From assembly GCA_963815135.1 (NCBI GenBank), contig CAWFFO010000008.1, positions 1 to 64,000 of the forward strand: DNA of 64,000 bases. The letters run 5' to 3'. Numbering within the stretch: position 1 is the first letter of the stretch; each line of letters begins with the position of its first letter. The notes below the pieces were generated by a model. That model saw only the letters and a list, made by a program, of their open reading frames with translations, did not search any database and had not been told where the DNA came from. This document shows, piece after piece, positions 47,101 through 55,763 of the stretch. The stretch comes from CAIWTU01 sp963815135 (GTDB taxonomy: Bacteria; Desulfobacterota; Desulfuromonadia; Geobacterales; Geobacteraceae). Made by a program: the position numbers and the translations under genes.

Positions 47101-47130
47101 GGCGTCCAGCACCAGGAGGACGCCTTTTTT
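47101..47130 (+). terminator. Rho-independent terminator
   Basis: Perfect 7-bp stem GGCGTCC/GGACGCC with a ten-base loop, followed by six T. It ends the 46549 unit. Confidence 0.9.
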
Positions 47131-47348
47131 ATTCAGAACCGATCCGGGGACCCTAAGAAACATTCCTAAAGAACCTGGCGGTGGCTTTAGAGGAGGAAAT
47201 AGCACTCCATTCAGCCGGGTATTGAATCAGGGGGGAAAGTTAACCAAACCATTTGATTTTACTAGATTCATGCGATAATGGCTCACTTTTGCCACGTTCA
47301 TCGATAAAGGCCCTGCCCGGCTCCCTGCAGCAACTTTCCTGAAGAAGA

Positions 47349-48416
47349 TTATTTAGGCTCGACAGCCGAAATCCATTTGCCGCCTGCCTCGCGCGCCAAG
47401 TCAAGTTCCCGCGCCAGATGGCGCAACGCATGGAAAAGGGAATAATAATGGAGGATTTCCTCCATACCGTGTTCGGCGGTCAGGCGCGCTCTGCGGATCT
47501 CCAGCGTTTTTTCCTCCAGCGAGAAAATTGCCAGATCAAGCTCGTCGCCCGGCGGGGAGAATCGCCATCCGGATATTTCATTTCCCAGCCTGTTTATGGC
47601 CTCACTGATTCGTCCGATCAGTATCCCCAGCTCTGGTTCGTACTTCTCGTTGAGGGTGCTCCCCGCCCTCACATGCGCAGTTGATTCGAGGGCGTCCAGG
47701 GCATGGAGTATCCTGTGCACATGGTCCATGAGCAGAAAGAGAAGCTCTTTTCGCTCTGGGCCGAGTCGTGGTTCGTAAAGGGTCTGTTTTTGCAGGTTTT
47801 CGTTGCTCTGCAATATCCTGCCGACCCGGGTGCGTATTTCTTCAACCGGAGCTTCAGCTTCCCCCCTGTACCGTCCGATTATCGCCCGGTATAGAGAGTC
47901 GATGGCGGACAGGGCTTCGACGATTCCATTGAGGAGGTTCTTGCGGGCACGTGCCGGCCAGACAAAAACGGTGACAAGCAGTGCAATTATGATTCCGAGG
48001 GACACCTCGAAGAAGCGATTGAGTGCGACAATCCAGGGGATGTCATGGCTTCCGGAAAGCATTACAATTGCCACTGTCGCACCGGCCAGCCTGTAACTGT
48101 CAAGCAATCCCAGAAATGCGCACGCCAGAACCGCCAGGGTTGCGGCTAGACCGAATGAAGGGGCATTGACACCCCAGACAACCATGAAAAGGGCGCCCGC
48201 GATCGCGCCGACCGCGGTTCCCGCCAGCCTGCTCCATGCAGCGCCTATGGCGGCGCCGATGTTCGATTGCATGACTATGACGGCACTGATGGCCGCCCAG
48301 TAACCCTCATGAAGTTGAAGGAAATTGGCAAGGGCAATACTTACCATACCGGCTATGCCGGTCTTCACCGCATGACGGAAATGCTCCTTTGCCCGCTGTT
48401 TTGCTTCCTGTACCAT
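47349..48416 (-). CDS. FUSC family/aromatic acid exporter-like membrane protein
   Basis: A 355-residue protein. The N-terminal half has about six membrane helices with the FUSC/ArAE pattern (HEGYWAAISAVIVMQSNIGA, WSRLAGTAVGAIAGALF, SYRLAGATVAIVML). The C-terminal half is helical and soluble with coiled-coil character. Members export aromatic acids or other small organics. ATG 48416 is taken as start; a GTG four codons upstream is possible. It lies 51 bases downstream of the selenoprotein gene on the same strand, so it is probably the last gene of that operon. Confidence 0.88.
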   Translation of the reverse strand: MVQEAKQRAKEHFRHAVKTGIAGMVSIALANFLQLHEGYWAAISAVIVMQSNIGAAIGAAWSRLAGTAVGAIAGALFMVVWGVNAPSFGLAATLAVLACAFLGLLDSYRLAGATVAIVMLSGSHDIPWIVALNRFFEVSLGIIIALLVTVFVWPARARKNLLNGIVEALSAIDSLYRAIIGRYRGEAEAPVEEIRTRVGRILQSNENLQKQTLYEPRLGPERKELLFLLMDHVHRILHALDALESTAHVRAGSTLNEKYEPELGILIGRISEAINRLGNEISGWRFSPPGDELDLAIFSLEEKTLEIRRARLTAEHGMEEILHYYSLFHALRHLARELDLAREAGGKWISAVEPK

Positions 48417-48467
48417 TGCACCACACACAAAATTCGGAATTTAGGGGGATGGCCCCTCGTCGGAGGA

Positions 48468-49070
48468 TCATCCTCCGGAGAGTAGTTTTACAAAATCCTC
48501 ATAGGGGCGGAATCCGACCAGCGGTTTCTCCCCGTAAAGGTAAAAGGGTACGGCGGTAACGGCCAGCTGGCCGGCCCTCGACCAATCCGCCGCCACCTGC
48601 CCGGCGAACAGTCGCCGATCAAGAATTCCTGCAACCTCATCAACCGGCAGTCCGGCTGCAGCGGCAATTGTCTCCAGTTCCTCCAGAATCGCGATATTCC
48701 TTCCCTCGGCAAAGTAGGCATGAAATACCTTCCGCCTGAATTCGTCACCTTTGCCCGATGATTCCGCCCATTTCCCCAACTCCTGGGCGTGGCGGCTGTT
48801 GCAGACAAGAGTCCTTTCCCCCATGGGAAGCCCCAGTTCCGCCGCAACACTTTTCACACGGGCCACCATCGTCTCGATATCGAAGCCGCGATCCCCGAAG
48901 AGGTCTACCAGCTCCACACCTTCATCAGGGATTTCCGGGTGGAGTGGAAAAACGGTCCAGCGCAAATCCAAATTGAATTCCTTCTGCAATCTGTCAGTAC
49001 GCACGGTACTGAAATAGCACCATGGTCAGATATAGTCAAAGAAAACCTCCAGTTGAGCCGCTTCGCCCAT
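48468..49070 (-). CDS. FrnE/DsbA-like thioredoxin-fold selenoprotein (UxxC, read-through UGA)
   Basis: A conventional reading gives only a 178-residue ORF starting at 49004 that lacks its active site. Reading from ATG 49070, which has GGAGG six bases upstream, gives MGEAAQLEVFFDYI, then an in-frame TGA (49026-49028), then PWCYFSTVRTDRLQKEF and the rest of the FrnE/DsbA fold. In this family the motif is DxxCPWCY, so the UGA falls exactly on the first, nucleophilic cysteine. A hairpin positioned like a bacterial SECIS follows. The full product is 200 residues with Sec15. The remainder has family features such as the proline-preceded loop VTAVPFYLYG and helical insertion. There is no signal peptide, so it is a cytoplasmic dithiol or selenol oxidoreductase (inference). 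Second-last gene of the DUF748 operon. Confidence 0.85.
48986..49018 (-). promoter_or_regulatory. SECIS-like stem-loop after the UGA codon
   Basis: In the mRNA, UCAGUAC (49012-49006) pairs perfectly with GUACUGA (49000-48994) around the five-base loop CGUGC. The loop begins 21 bases after the UGA and has G at its second position, as in the bacterial SECIS model. A weaker lower stem with bulges extends the hairpin by about five more pairs. It lies inside the coding region, as bacterial SECIS elements do. Confidence 0.75.
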
Positions 49071-49095
49071 GACTTTCCTCCTTCCTTTCCGGATC

Positions 49096-49344
49096 TCATT
49101 CCTCCAGCAACTGCCATTCGGCATAATCCCTTTTGCGATCTTCCAGTCTGATCCCTCGCAAAACAGACCTCATTGCCGTCGGGTGCGTCTTCACGTCAAT
49201 ATAGGACCGGACAAGATTGGCGATTGTCGCTTCCTGGAAGACAAGTTCCGTACCGTCCTTCAGGGCTATGGTCGTCCTGATGTGCCGGTGTCCCTCGGGA
49301 ATCTCGGTGGTCACGCTCGATACATCTTCGTTTCTTATGATCAT
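49096..49344 (-). CDS. Small hypothetical protein
   Basis: An 82-residue soluble protein of mixed beta/alpha character (RHIRTTIALKDGTELVFQEA) with no recognised motif, cysteine or signal peptide. Its ATG comes six bases after the stop of the DUF748 gene, and it ends 25 bases before the selenoprotein start, so the three are co-transcribed. It may be a partner of the selenoprotein, but nothing in the sequence proves this. Confidence 0.75.
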   Translation of the reverse strand: MIIRNEDVSSVTTEIPEGHRHIRTTIALKDGTELVFQEATIANLVRSYIDVKTHPTAMRSVLRGIRLEDRKRDYAEWQLLEE

Positions 49345-49350
49345 AAGTCC

Positions 49351-52300
49351 TTACTCCGCAGAAGCTCCGAACTCCACCCGGCTTGCCGTGGTTCCTTCCT
49401 TTTCCGGCGGTTTGAAGATATCGCCGTTTTTCTGGAAGACCCTGACGGCATCCAGTTTGCCCTCGTTTACGAGGAAGCTGCCAACCGCCACTGCCCTCTG
49501 CCGGGCAAGGGTCTTGAGCAGATCATCGGTCACGACGGTATTGGCAAGGATCAGTTTTTTCTTTTCCGCATCGGGAATATCCTTGAGGGTACCGATGATA
49601 GTGCGCGGCCTGGGAAACTTCTCTTTTTTATATACGATCGCCAGGTACCGCGAATATTCCTCGGGAGACAGTGTCATGGTGTTGGGGGAATCTCCCGGGC
49701 TGGTCTTTCTTTCCCTGGTCAGCTCCAGGAATTTCTCGGTTTTCATTTTTTTCAACAGAAGTTCGTTCCGGTAGCCTTCGGCATCCGGCTCTTTCGCGAC
49801 ATAACCGGTAACCTCTACCTTGAGTCCCGGTCTGTCCCTGAGAGCAGCCGCCAGATTAAGCAGTTTTTCGCGCTGGGCGGCGGGAATTTCGTCGGAACCG
49901 TAAGGGAATGTCACGACACTGAAATCCTCCTTGCCGCCGAACATCGACGATAGCAGGGTGAAGGGTGATGTGGCCGCCTTCACCAGCAGGTTCTTCAGGA
50001 TCTTCAGCACCACCCGCCACACACTGAATTGCGGGTCGTCAATCCTTCCGGTCACCGGCAGGTCGAGGTGGATTTCACCCTTGCGGTCCTTGAGCAGGGC
50101 GATCGCCAGGCGGACGGGAAGGCTCGTCGCCTTGTCGCTTTCCACCTTGTCGCCGAAGGTGAACTGGTCGATAAATACCCTGTTATCAGAATCGAGCTTC
50201 TTATTCTCGATGTGGTACCTCAGGTCGAGAAACAGCTTTCCCTTGCTTATGGAATAGCCGAGATACGTACCCGAATAGGGAGAAAGCGGCGACACTTCGA
50301 TATCGTTGAAAGCGACTTTCAAATCGACAAAAAGGTCGTTTCGCAGAGGGTTGATCCGCCCGGTAATCCTCAACGGCGACATGTTCTCCAGATTGCCGCG
50401 CAAATCCACATCGGCAAAACGGTTTTCTTCGGAGGAGAGACCGCTTATCCGCCCGCCGAGATTGAAAAAAGTCGTCGAAAAATCATTTCTCAGATGATGA
50501 TCGCTAAAGGAAAGGGTTCCGCCCTGCATGGTAACTGCACCTATTTTGATATTCTTTTTTTCTTTCACCGGCGCGGGACCCGTGGCGGCAGTCGCGGCTT
50601 CCGGTTTTTCTTCGGGAGCCTCTTCATCTCCGCCCGCCTCCAGGTGTTGCAGGTTCAGTGTCCCGTCCCTGTTTACAACTATCTTGGAGTAGAAATTGTT
50701 CAGCACTATATCGTCGATGGAAAGCGAGAAAGGACCCATGGTGCCATGAATTTTGTCAACCTGCAGACTTTCCCATTTAAGGGAGGTCATCAGCCTCAGC
50801 ATCAAGACAGTAGAACCTGCGCACGCCGAGTTCTCCGCCGAATTGTCCCGTGAGGGAACCTTTCTTCCTTTCCAGGCGAAGCTTCATCTTTGTATCGAGC
50901 ACACCGTCGGCAATGGTTACATTGAGGTTTTCCGGCAGATACGGTTCGAAATCGGTAATCGGCAACCTCTTAACAATAAAATCGCCCGCCAGAAGAAGCG
51001 GCTCAACCCTGAAGGTGCCGTTTCCTTTCAGGGTTGCGGTTTTTCCATACCGGGCGGAAAAAGTAAACGGTGAAGATTCCCCCGGGCCGCTGAACCCGGA
51101 AACATTCACCCCGATCCCATGCAGGGAGAACTTCGGCCGCTCCCGTTTCGAACCGTCGATAAATTTTACGTTCAGATGCTCGCCGCCGATCTTCCTGATC
51201 AGGTAATGGAACGGGGTCCCTCTTCCTTCCCGCGTCCGGCATGTCCCGGAGATGCCGGACGCGATCGGAAAAGTTTTCCAAAAGAAAAAGCTCCCTTGCT
51301 GTCACGGGAGAAGCGGATATCACCCTTGTCAAAGGTGACCTCTTCGACAGTCACATTTTTTTCATTTAGCCGCAGATCACCTCCCGTCAGAGCCGCGGAC
51401 GCCAGTTCCACTCCCTCGCCTTTGCCGAAGGGGGCGGAAAGCTGTCTCAAATAAACATCAGCCTTTTCCATTCTGAGACCGGCTTCAGGCGAATAGAGGA
51501 GTTCTGTTTTCAGATCGAGCCGACCCTTGACCGGCTCGCGTAAAATCGTATCCAGATAGGGGTAATACGCCTCCAGCACCAGGCTGTTCATATCAATGGA
51601 AGATGTTACGGCCAGGGGATTCAGGGAAAACTCTTCCTTGAGCCCCAGTTTTTCTCCGTTGCCCGTTTCGGCGGAAAAAACACAGCGGGCCTTCTTTCCC
51701 TGGGCCGTGGAAAAACCGTCCACATCCAGATTAATATCCTTCAGATCAGACCTGAACCCTTTCGCAGGAAGCTGGTCGACAAAATGAAATCTCCCGCTCC
51801 GCATTCTGACGGAATCAATGCTTACCTGAGTCTTCTTCTCCGTTGGACTGGAAGCTTTTTCCCCTTGCAGTCGGCTGTGACTCCAGACCCCTTTCCGGTC
51901 ACGGGAAAGAAACACTTCCAATCCTTCCGTAAAAATTGAGGACAGCTGAAACTCGCCTGCTATCACCTTTGCCTGGCGTATTTTCGCCTCCCCGCGTTCC
52001 AGTGCGAAAACCGGCGCACCGGTACGGTCTCTCAGTGATAAATTATAGAGATCGACCACCCCGGAAACATCCAATTCCGGCTCTTCCTTCTTCGCCACCC
52101 GGTAAGCGATATTCAACGTGGTCCCTAAGGTACCTTTTTCGACTGAAACCGGCAGACTGACGGGCAGGTACGTCTGGTAGTAAGAGAGGTCCAGGTCTTT
52201 CAGGTTGACGACTGCCGAGGCCTCGGCCAGTTCGGGATAAATTTTGAGGTTGCCCGCCACATTGAACGGCGCGCCGTTGACCACGGCGCTCAGGCTCGGA

Positions 52301-52875
52301 GTTACATATCGGGAGGCCATGTAGGACACGCTGCCGATAAAAGGCAGGGAAATGTTGAGGTTCCGCACTGTATGGGTCTTTTCCACGGGCACTGCCTTGT
52401 CATGGAAATCAATTGACCCGTTGCTGATGATAATATTGTTCAAGGAGAATCGCGTGCTTTCCGCCGGTTTTTTCTTGACCGCCCCTGCGGATTCTTTCCG
52501 TTGCAGGAGATCGGTGAAATTGTAGGTGTTGGCGGCAGTCCTCTCCAGTCGGACATACGGAGAATTCAGTCGCAGTTCCGAGATTACCGGAGCAGCCCTT
52601 ATGACCGAGACGGGGCTGACGGAAATCCTGGCACTGCTGAAAGAAGCGAAGGTTACGTTCCTGCCCCTTTCTGTCAGCCGGACCTTTTCAACCTCGGCCG
52701 TCCAGGTGATGGGATTAATAGATATCCTTCCTATTGTGAGCTTTCTGCCTGTCGCCGCCTCTACTCCCCGGATGACCCGATCCTTTAGAATTCCGGGGAG
52801 TATAAAGGCCGTAAAAGCCGCGATAACGACCAAAAAGGCCGCAATTCCAATAGTTACCTTTTTCCAGGTCTTCAT
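49351..52875 (-). pseudogene. DUF748/AsmA-like envelope protein with two compensating frameshifts
   Basis: One long gene encoding a DUF748 (AsmA-superfamily) protein: an N-terminal membrane anchor (VTIGIAAFLVVIAAFTAFIL), long beta-rich periplasmic repeats, and a C-terminal OmpA-like segment (PYGSDEIPAAQREKLLNLAA, LKVEVTGYVA). The frame is broken twice. About one base is missing around 51213-51220 (GGGG/CCC run), and one G is extra at 50781-50783. Correcting both yields exactly 1174 codons, and reading shifts seamlessly through TPFHYLIRKIGGEHLNVKF and ADDLLKWESLQVD. Such proteins span the envelope and are linked to outer-membrane lipid homeostasis. Either inactivated or mis-sequenced. Confidence 0.85.
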
Positions 52876-53104
52876 AGCATCCCCGCAGTTAAGTAAGATA
52901 AGTATTTTCCAGCAGATATCTTTAATTTAAGTTTATTGTCTGCTTTTATTAATTCTTCCAGAATAAGGCGGCTTGTCAACAAAGACAGGCGTAAACAGGC
53001 TATAAACGGGAAATCTCCATAGTCAGTCCTGTCATCTGCAGGTCCATTGCCGCAACCGGATATTGTGGTATATGTTTCAGTTAACATCCCATTTATCCTA
53101 AAAA

Positions 53105-53285
53105 CGGCAGTTGGAGGTGTCCGCAGTAAGCAACTCAGGCCTGTTTCGTTGCTGCTCTTGGCGAAATGGAGTGTGGACAGCCGATATTGTCTGAACCCGA
53201 AGGGTGAGTTTATCGGCTGTAGCGAAATGAGCTTAGAGCAGCAGAAACAGGCCTCCGGAGCGAACGAGGTTGCCTGCAACTGCCG
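53105..53285 (+). repeat. 182-bp structured repeat, copy C
   Basis: Third copy, one base shorter, same orientation. It lies in the divergent promoter region between the DUF748 gene and the DCC-family gene. The outer stem CGGCAGTTG/CAACTGCCG and inner stems are intact. The CCTCCG/CGGAGG hairpin is damaged (CGAGG). Closest in sequence to copy A. Confidence 0.85.
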
Positions 53286-53337
53286 AATCTGACTAGGTTT
53301 ATTATTACATTTATTACCTTTGATGGTCTCGCAATAA

Positions 53338-53422
53338 GTCGTCATACCTGCGAAAATGGTTATCCAGTCTGTTTGTAGCAATTTGAAATTGCTGAATTCC
53401 CGTTTACACGGGAATGATGATC
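53338..53422. repeat. Degenerate CGTCATTCCCG-type inverted repeat
   Basis: The left arm GTCGTCATACCTGCGAAAAT and the right arm ending CCCGTTTACACGGGAATGAT are imperfect inverses of the widely dispersed CGTCATTCCCGCGAAAGCGGG family of bacterial intergenic repeats. Each arm is itself a short hairpin, and a small AGCAATTT/AAATTGCT hairpin lies between them. Confidence 0.5.
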
Positions 53423-53424
53423 AT

Positions 53425-53443
53425 AAGTCCTTCCGGACTTTTT
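53425..53443 (+). terminator. Weak hairpin with T run
   Basis: AAGTCC-TTCC-GGACTT followed by TTT. The stem is only six pairs and it lies 40 bases upstream of the DCC-family gene, so it may be an attenuator-like element or chance. Confidence 0.3.
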
Positions 53444-53483
53444 GTGGGTGCATCACATTCGAATATTCACGGAGTACAAACAG

Positions 53484-53891
53484 ATGCCGGACAAGCCCTC
53501 GTTTCCTTTAAAGATTTTCTACGATGGCTCATGTTCAGTCTGCTCCTCGGAAATGCACATTTATATGAGGAAGGAGCACGGCGGACGGCTTGATTTCCTG
53601 GATATCAGCGATCCGGAATTCAATCCCGGGGAGTACGGCATCAGTCTGCCGGATTTCATGTACCAGATGCATGCCATTGACCGGACGGGCCGGATTTACC
53701 GCGGACCGGAGGCCTTCGCGGCGATCTGGCAGGCGTTCCCGTCATCGGCCTGGTACCGTTTTCTTGCCAGGGTTGTTTCCCTTCCCGGCATCAGTATTCT
53801 TGCCCGTGCGGCCTATCTGGGCTTCGCGCGTATCAGAAAATACCTTCCCAAACACCGGAAAGACATCTGTAGGATCGGGAAACACCAGTAG
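53484..53891 (+). CDS. DCC-family thiol-disulfide oxidoreductase-like protein (DUF393)
   Basis: A 135-residue protein with the DCC signature near its N-terminus (IFYDGSCSVCSSE), which resembles a thioredoxin-type CxxC loop, and the family block GPEAFAAIWQAFP. Function is unproven in the family. ATG 53484 is preceded by GGAG, and the frame upstream has no homology. It is followed by the DUF523-DUF1722 gene; these two often occur near DNA photolyase genes, but none is seen here. Confidence 0.85.
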   Translation: MPDKPSFPLKIFYDGSCSVCSSEMHIYMRKEHGGRLDFLDISDPEFNPGEYGISLPDFMYQMHAIDRTGRIYRGPEAFAAIWQAFPSSAWYRFLARVVSLPGISILARAAYLGFARIRKYLPKHRKDICRIGKHQ

Positions 53892-54037
53892 TCATGAACA
53901 TCCACGGGACACTACACGGACTTCATATAAATATCTGAAAATTCACCTGTATCACTCTTGCCTGTCACTTACGGACAACAATCCGCCTCTTGTGGTAGAA
54001 TGTTTTGTCCGGGATTGACTTTCGTTCGGGAGGAAGG

Positions 54038-55006
54038 ATGCAATTGCCTGAAAATATAAATGACCATGGAATCAAAGTCGGGGTAAGTTCCTGCCTGCTG
54101 GGCGAGAATGTACGCTATGACGGCGGCCACAAGCACGATCATTACATAACCGACACCCTGGGGCGGTTCTTCCATTTCGTGCCGGTATGTCCCGAAGTCG
54201 GCTGCGGAATGCAGGTGCCGCGCGAAGCCATGCGCCTGGAGGGAGATGCGGAGAACCCGCGACTGGTTACTATCAAGACGAAAACTGATCTTACAAAACA
54301 GATGCAGGACTATTGCCGGCGTGTGGTAGTTGAGCTGGAAAACGAGGACCTGTGCGGATTCATCTTCAAAAAGAATTCTCCCAGTTCGGGTCTTTTCCGG
54401 GTCAAGATTTATACCAGGGGGATTCCGGCCAGATCGGGGCGGGGACTTTTCGCCGATGCCGTTGTCAGACACTTTCCACTGCTGCCTGTCGAGGAAGAAG
54501 GGCGTCTATACGACATGAATATCCGTGAGAACTTTATCGAGCGGGTGTTCGCTTACCGGCGCTGGAAGGATTATCTCACGGGGAAGGGAAACCTTGGTGA
54601 GCTGGTTGAGTTTCACACCAGGCACAAGCTCCAGCTCATGGCACATTCGCCGCAAGTCTACCGCGAGATGGGGAAACTGGTGGCAGAAGGAAAAAGCATT
54701 GAGCACGCCCAACTCCTGCTGCGATACCAGGAACTCTTCATACGCGCCCTTTCACTCCACGCAACGGCGAAAAAAAATACTGATGTTTTGATGCACATCA
54801 CGGGCCATTTCAAAAATGAGCTTACCCATGACGAAAAGGCGGAACTCCTCGAAATAATCACCCAATACCACGGCTTACTCATCCCGCTCATTGTTCCGGT
54901 CACCCTCCTCAGACACTATGTCAACAAGTATGACCGGCAGTACCTGAAGAAACAAACCTACCTCACTCCCCACCCCATGGAACTGATGTTGCGCAATCAT
55001 GTATGA
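54038..55006 (+). CDS. DUF523-DUF1722 fusion protein
   Basis: A 322-residue soluble protein. The N-terminal DUF523 domain is marked by cysteine motifs SSCLLGENVRYDGGHK and CPEVGCGMQVPRE and the KKNSPSSG block. The C-terminal DUF1722 domain (about 190-310) contains FHTRHKLQLMAHSP and HITGHFKNELTHDEKAEL. The biochemical role is unknown; DUF523 cysteines may bind a metal. ATG 54038 is chosen for its GGGAGG site over an ATG at 54005. Confidence 0.9.
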   Translation: MQLPENINDHGIKVGVSSCLLGENVRYDGGHKHDHYITDTLGRFFHFVPVCPEVGCGMQVPREAMRLEGDAENPRLVTIKTKTDLTKQMQDYCRRVVVELENEDLCGFIFKKNSPSSGLFRVKIYTRGIPARSGRGLFADAVVRHFPLLPVEEEGRLYDMNIRENFIERVFAYRRWKDYLTGKGNLGELVEFHTRHKLQLMAHSPQVYREMGKLVAEGKSIEHAQLLLRYQELFIRALSLHATAKKNTDVLMHITGHFKNELTHDEKAELLEIITQYHGLLIPLIVPVTLLRHYVNKYDRQYLKKQTYLTPHPMELMLRNHV

Positions 55007-55123
55007 CTTTTTGCCGGGAACCTGATTAACTGCTGCAAGGTTAAAACGGGCAATTCTGTGCGTTTTTGCATCTTTTCGCAAAGTCAGACCACATGAATAT
55101 TCTCAGCAATTAATTATTTTTAG

Positions 55124-55153
55124 TTGACAAATAATAATTTTTTTAATTATATA
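55124..55153 (+). promoter_or_regulatory. Probable sigma-70-type promoter for the HhH protein gene
   Basis: A perfect -35 TTGACA at 55124-55129 is followed after 18 bases by TATATG at 55148-55153, in AT-rich DNA. The gene starts 36 bases further on. Confidence 0.55.
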
Positions 55154-55188
55154 TGGCGCACATTAAATTATTCAAAGGAGGGTAAGAC

Positions 55189-55539
55189 ATGAAGAGATTG
55201 GCTGTATGTTTGCTTCTGGGGGCAATTTTCATGATGTTTTCGGCAACGGCTCCCATGGCGGCGGAGAAAGGTACTGCCGCGGCTCCGGAAAACTCCGTCA
55301 CCGTGATGAAAAAAACGAAGAAAAAAAGATCAAAGGCCGTAGCCGATCTGGTGGATATCAATACCGCCACTGCCGAACAATTGAAATCATTACCCGGCAT
55401 TACCGATGAAAATGCCCAAAAGATTATCGCCGGTCGTCCTTATGCGAGAAAGAATCAGCTGAAACAGAAAAACATCATTACCCCGGCAGCCTACGAAGGA
55501 ATCAAGGCCAAAATAGTGGCAAAAAAAGCTAAAAAGTAA
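55189..55539 (+). CDS. Exported helix-hairpin-helix protein (ComEA-like)
   Basis: A 116-residue protein with a signal peptide (RLAVCLLLGAIFMMFSATAP), a lysine-rich linker and a C-terminal HhH domain (VDINTATAEQLKSLPGITDE, AQKIIAGRPY). The fold matches ComEA-type periplasmic DNA-binding proteins, which pull in DNA during uptake; short HhH proteins like this can have other roles. It is strongly basic. Ribosome site AAAGGAGG, its own promoter and terminator: a monocistronic unit. Confidence 0.9.
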   Translation: MKRLAVCLLLGAIFMMFSATAPMAAEKGTAAAPENSVTVMKKTKKKRSKAVADLVDINTATAEQLKSLPGITDENAQKIIAGRPYARKNQLKQKNIITPAAYEGIKAKIVAKKAKK

Positions 55540-55564
55540 GCTTATTGCTTAAACATGAATAAAG

Positions 55565-55606
55565 AAGACCGCTCTCAATGGCGCAAAAAGCCTGAGCGGT
55601 CTTTTT
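55565..55606 (+). terminator. Rho-independent terminator
   Basis: Perfect 10-bp stem AAGACCGCTC/GAGCGGTCTT with a following T run. It ends the HhH gene, 25 bases after its stop. Confidence 0.9.
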
Positions 55607-55763
55607 CAATTCTCAAATCATGCTGCATTCACAATGGATTTTCAATTACCAGAATCAGTGAAGCCGGGTTCAACCCCGCGAATTTGCAACTGCGTATCTG
55701 ATGCGACCTTAATCCGGCTGCCCCTGTTACATGATGACGCCTCACCTTGCAAACTTCCCTGTT

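Noticed and set aside
53105..53285. The 182-bp repeats as protein-coding genes, since all three copies have an open frame.
   Set aside because: The frame lacks a ribosome site and start, and the conserved feature is pairing between arms, not codon structure.
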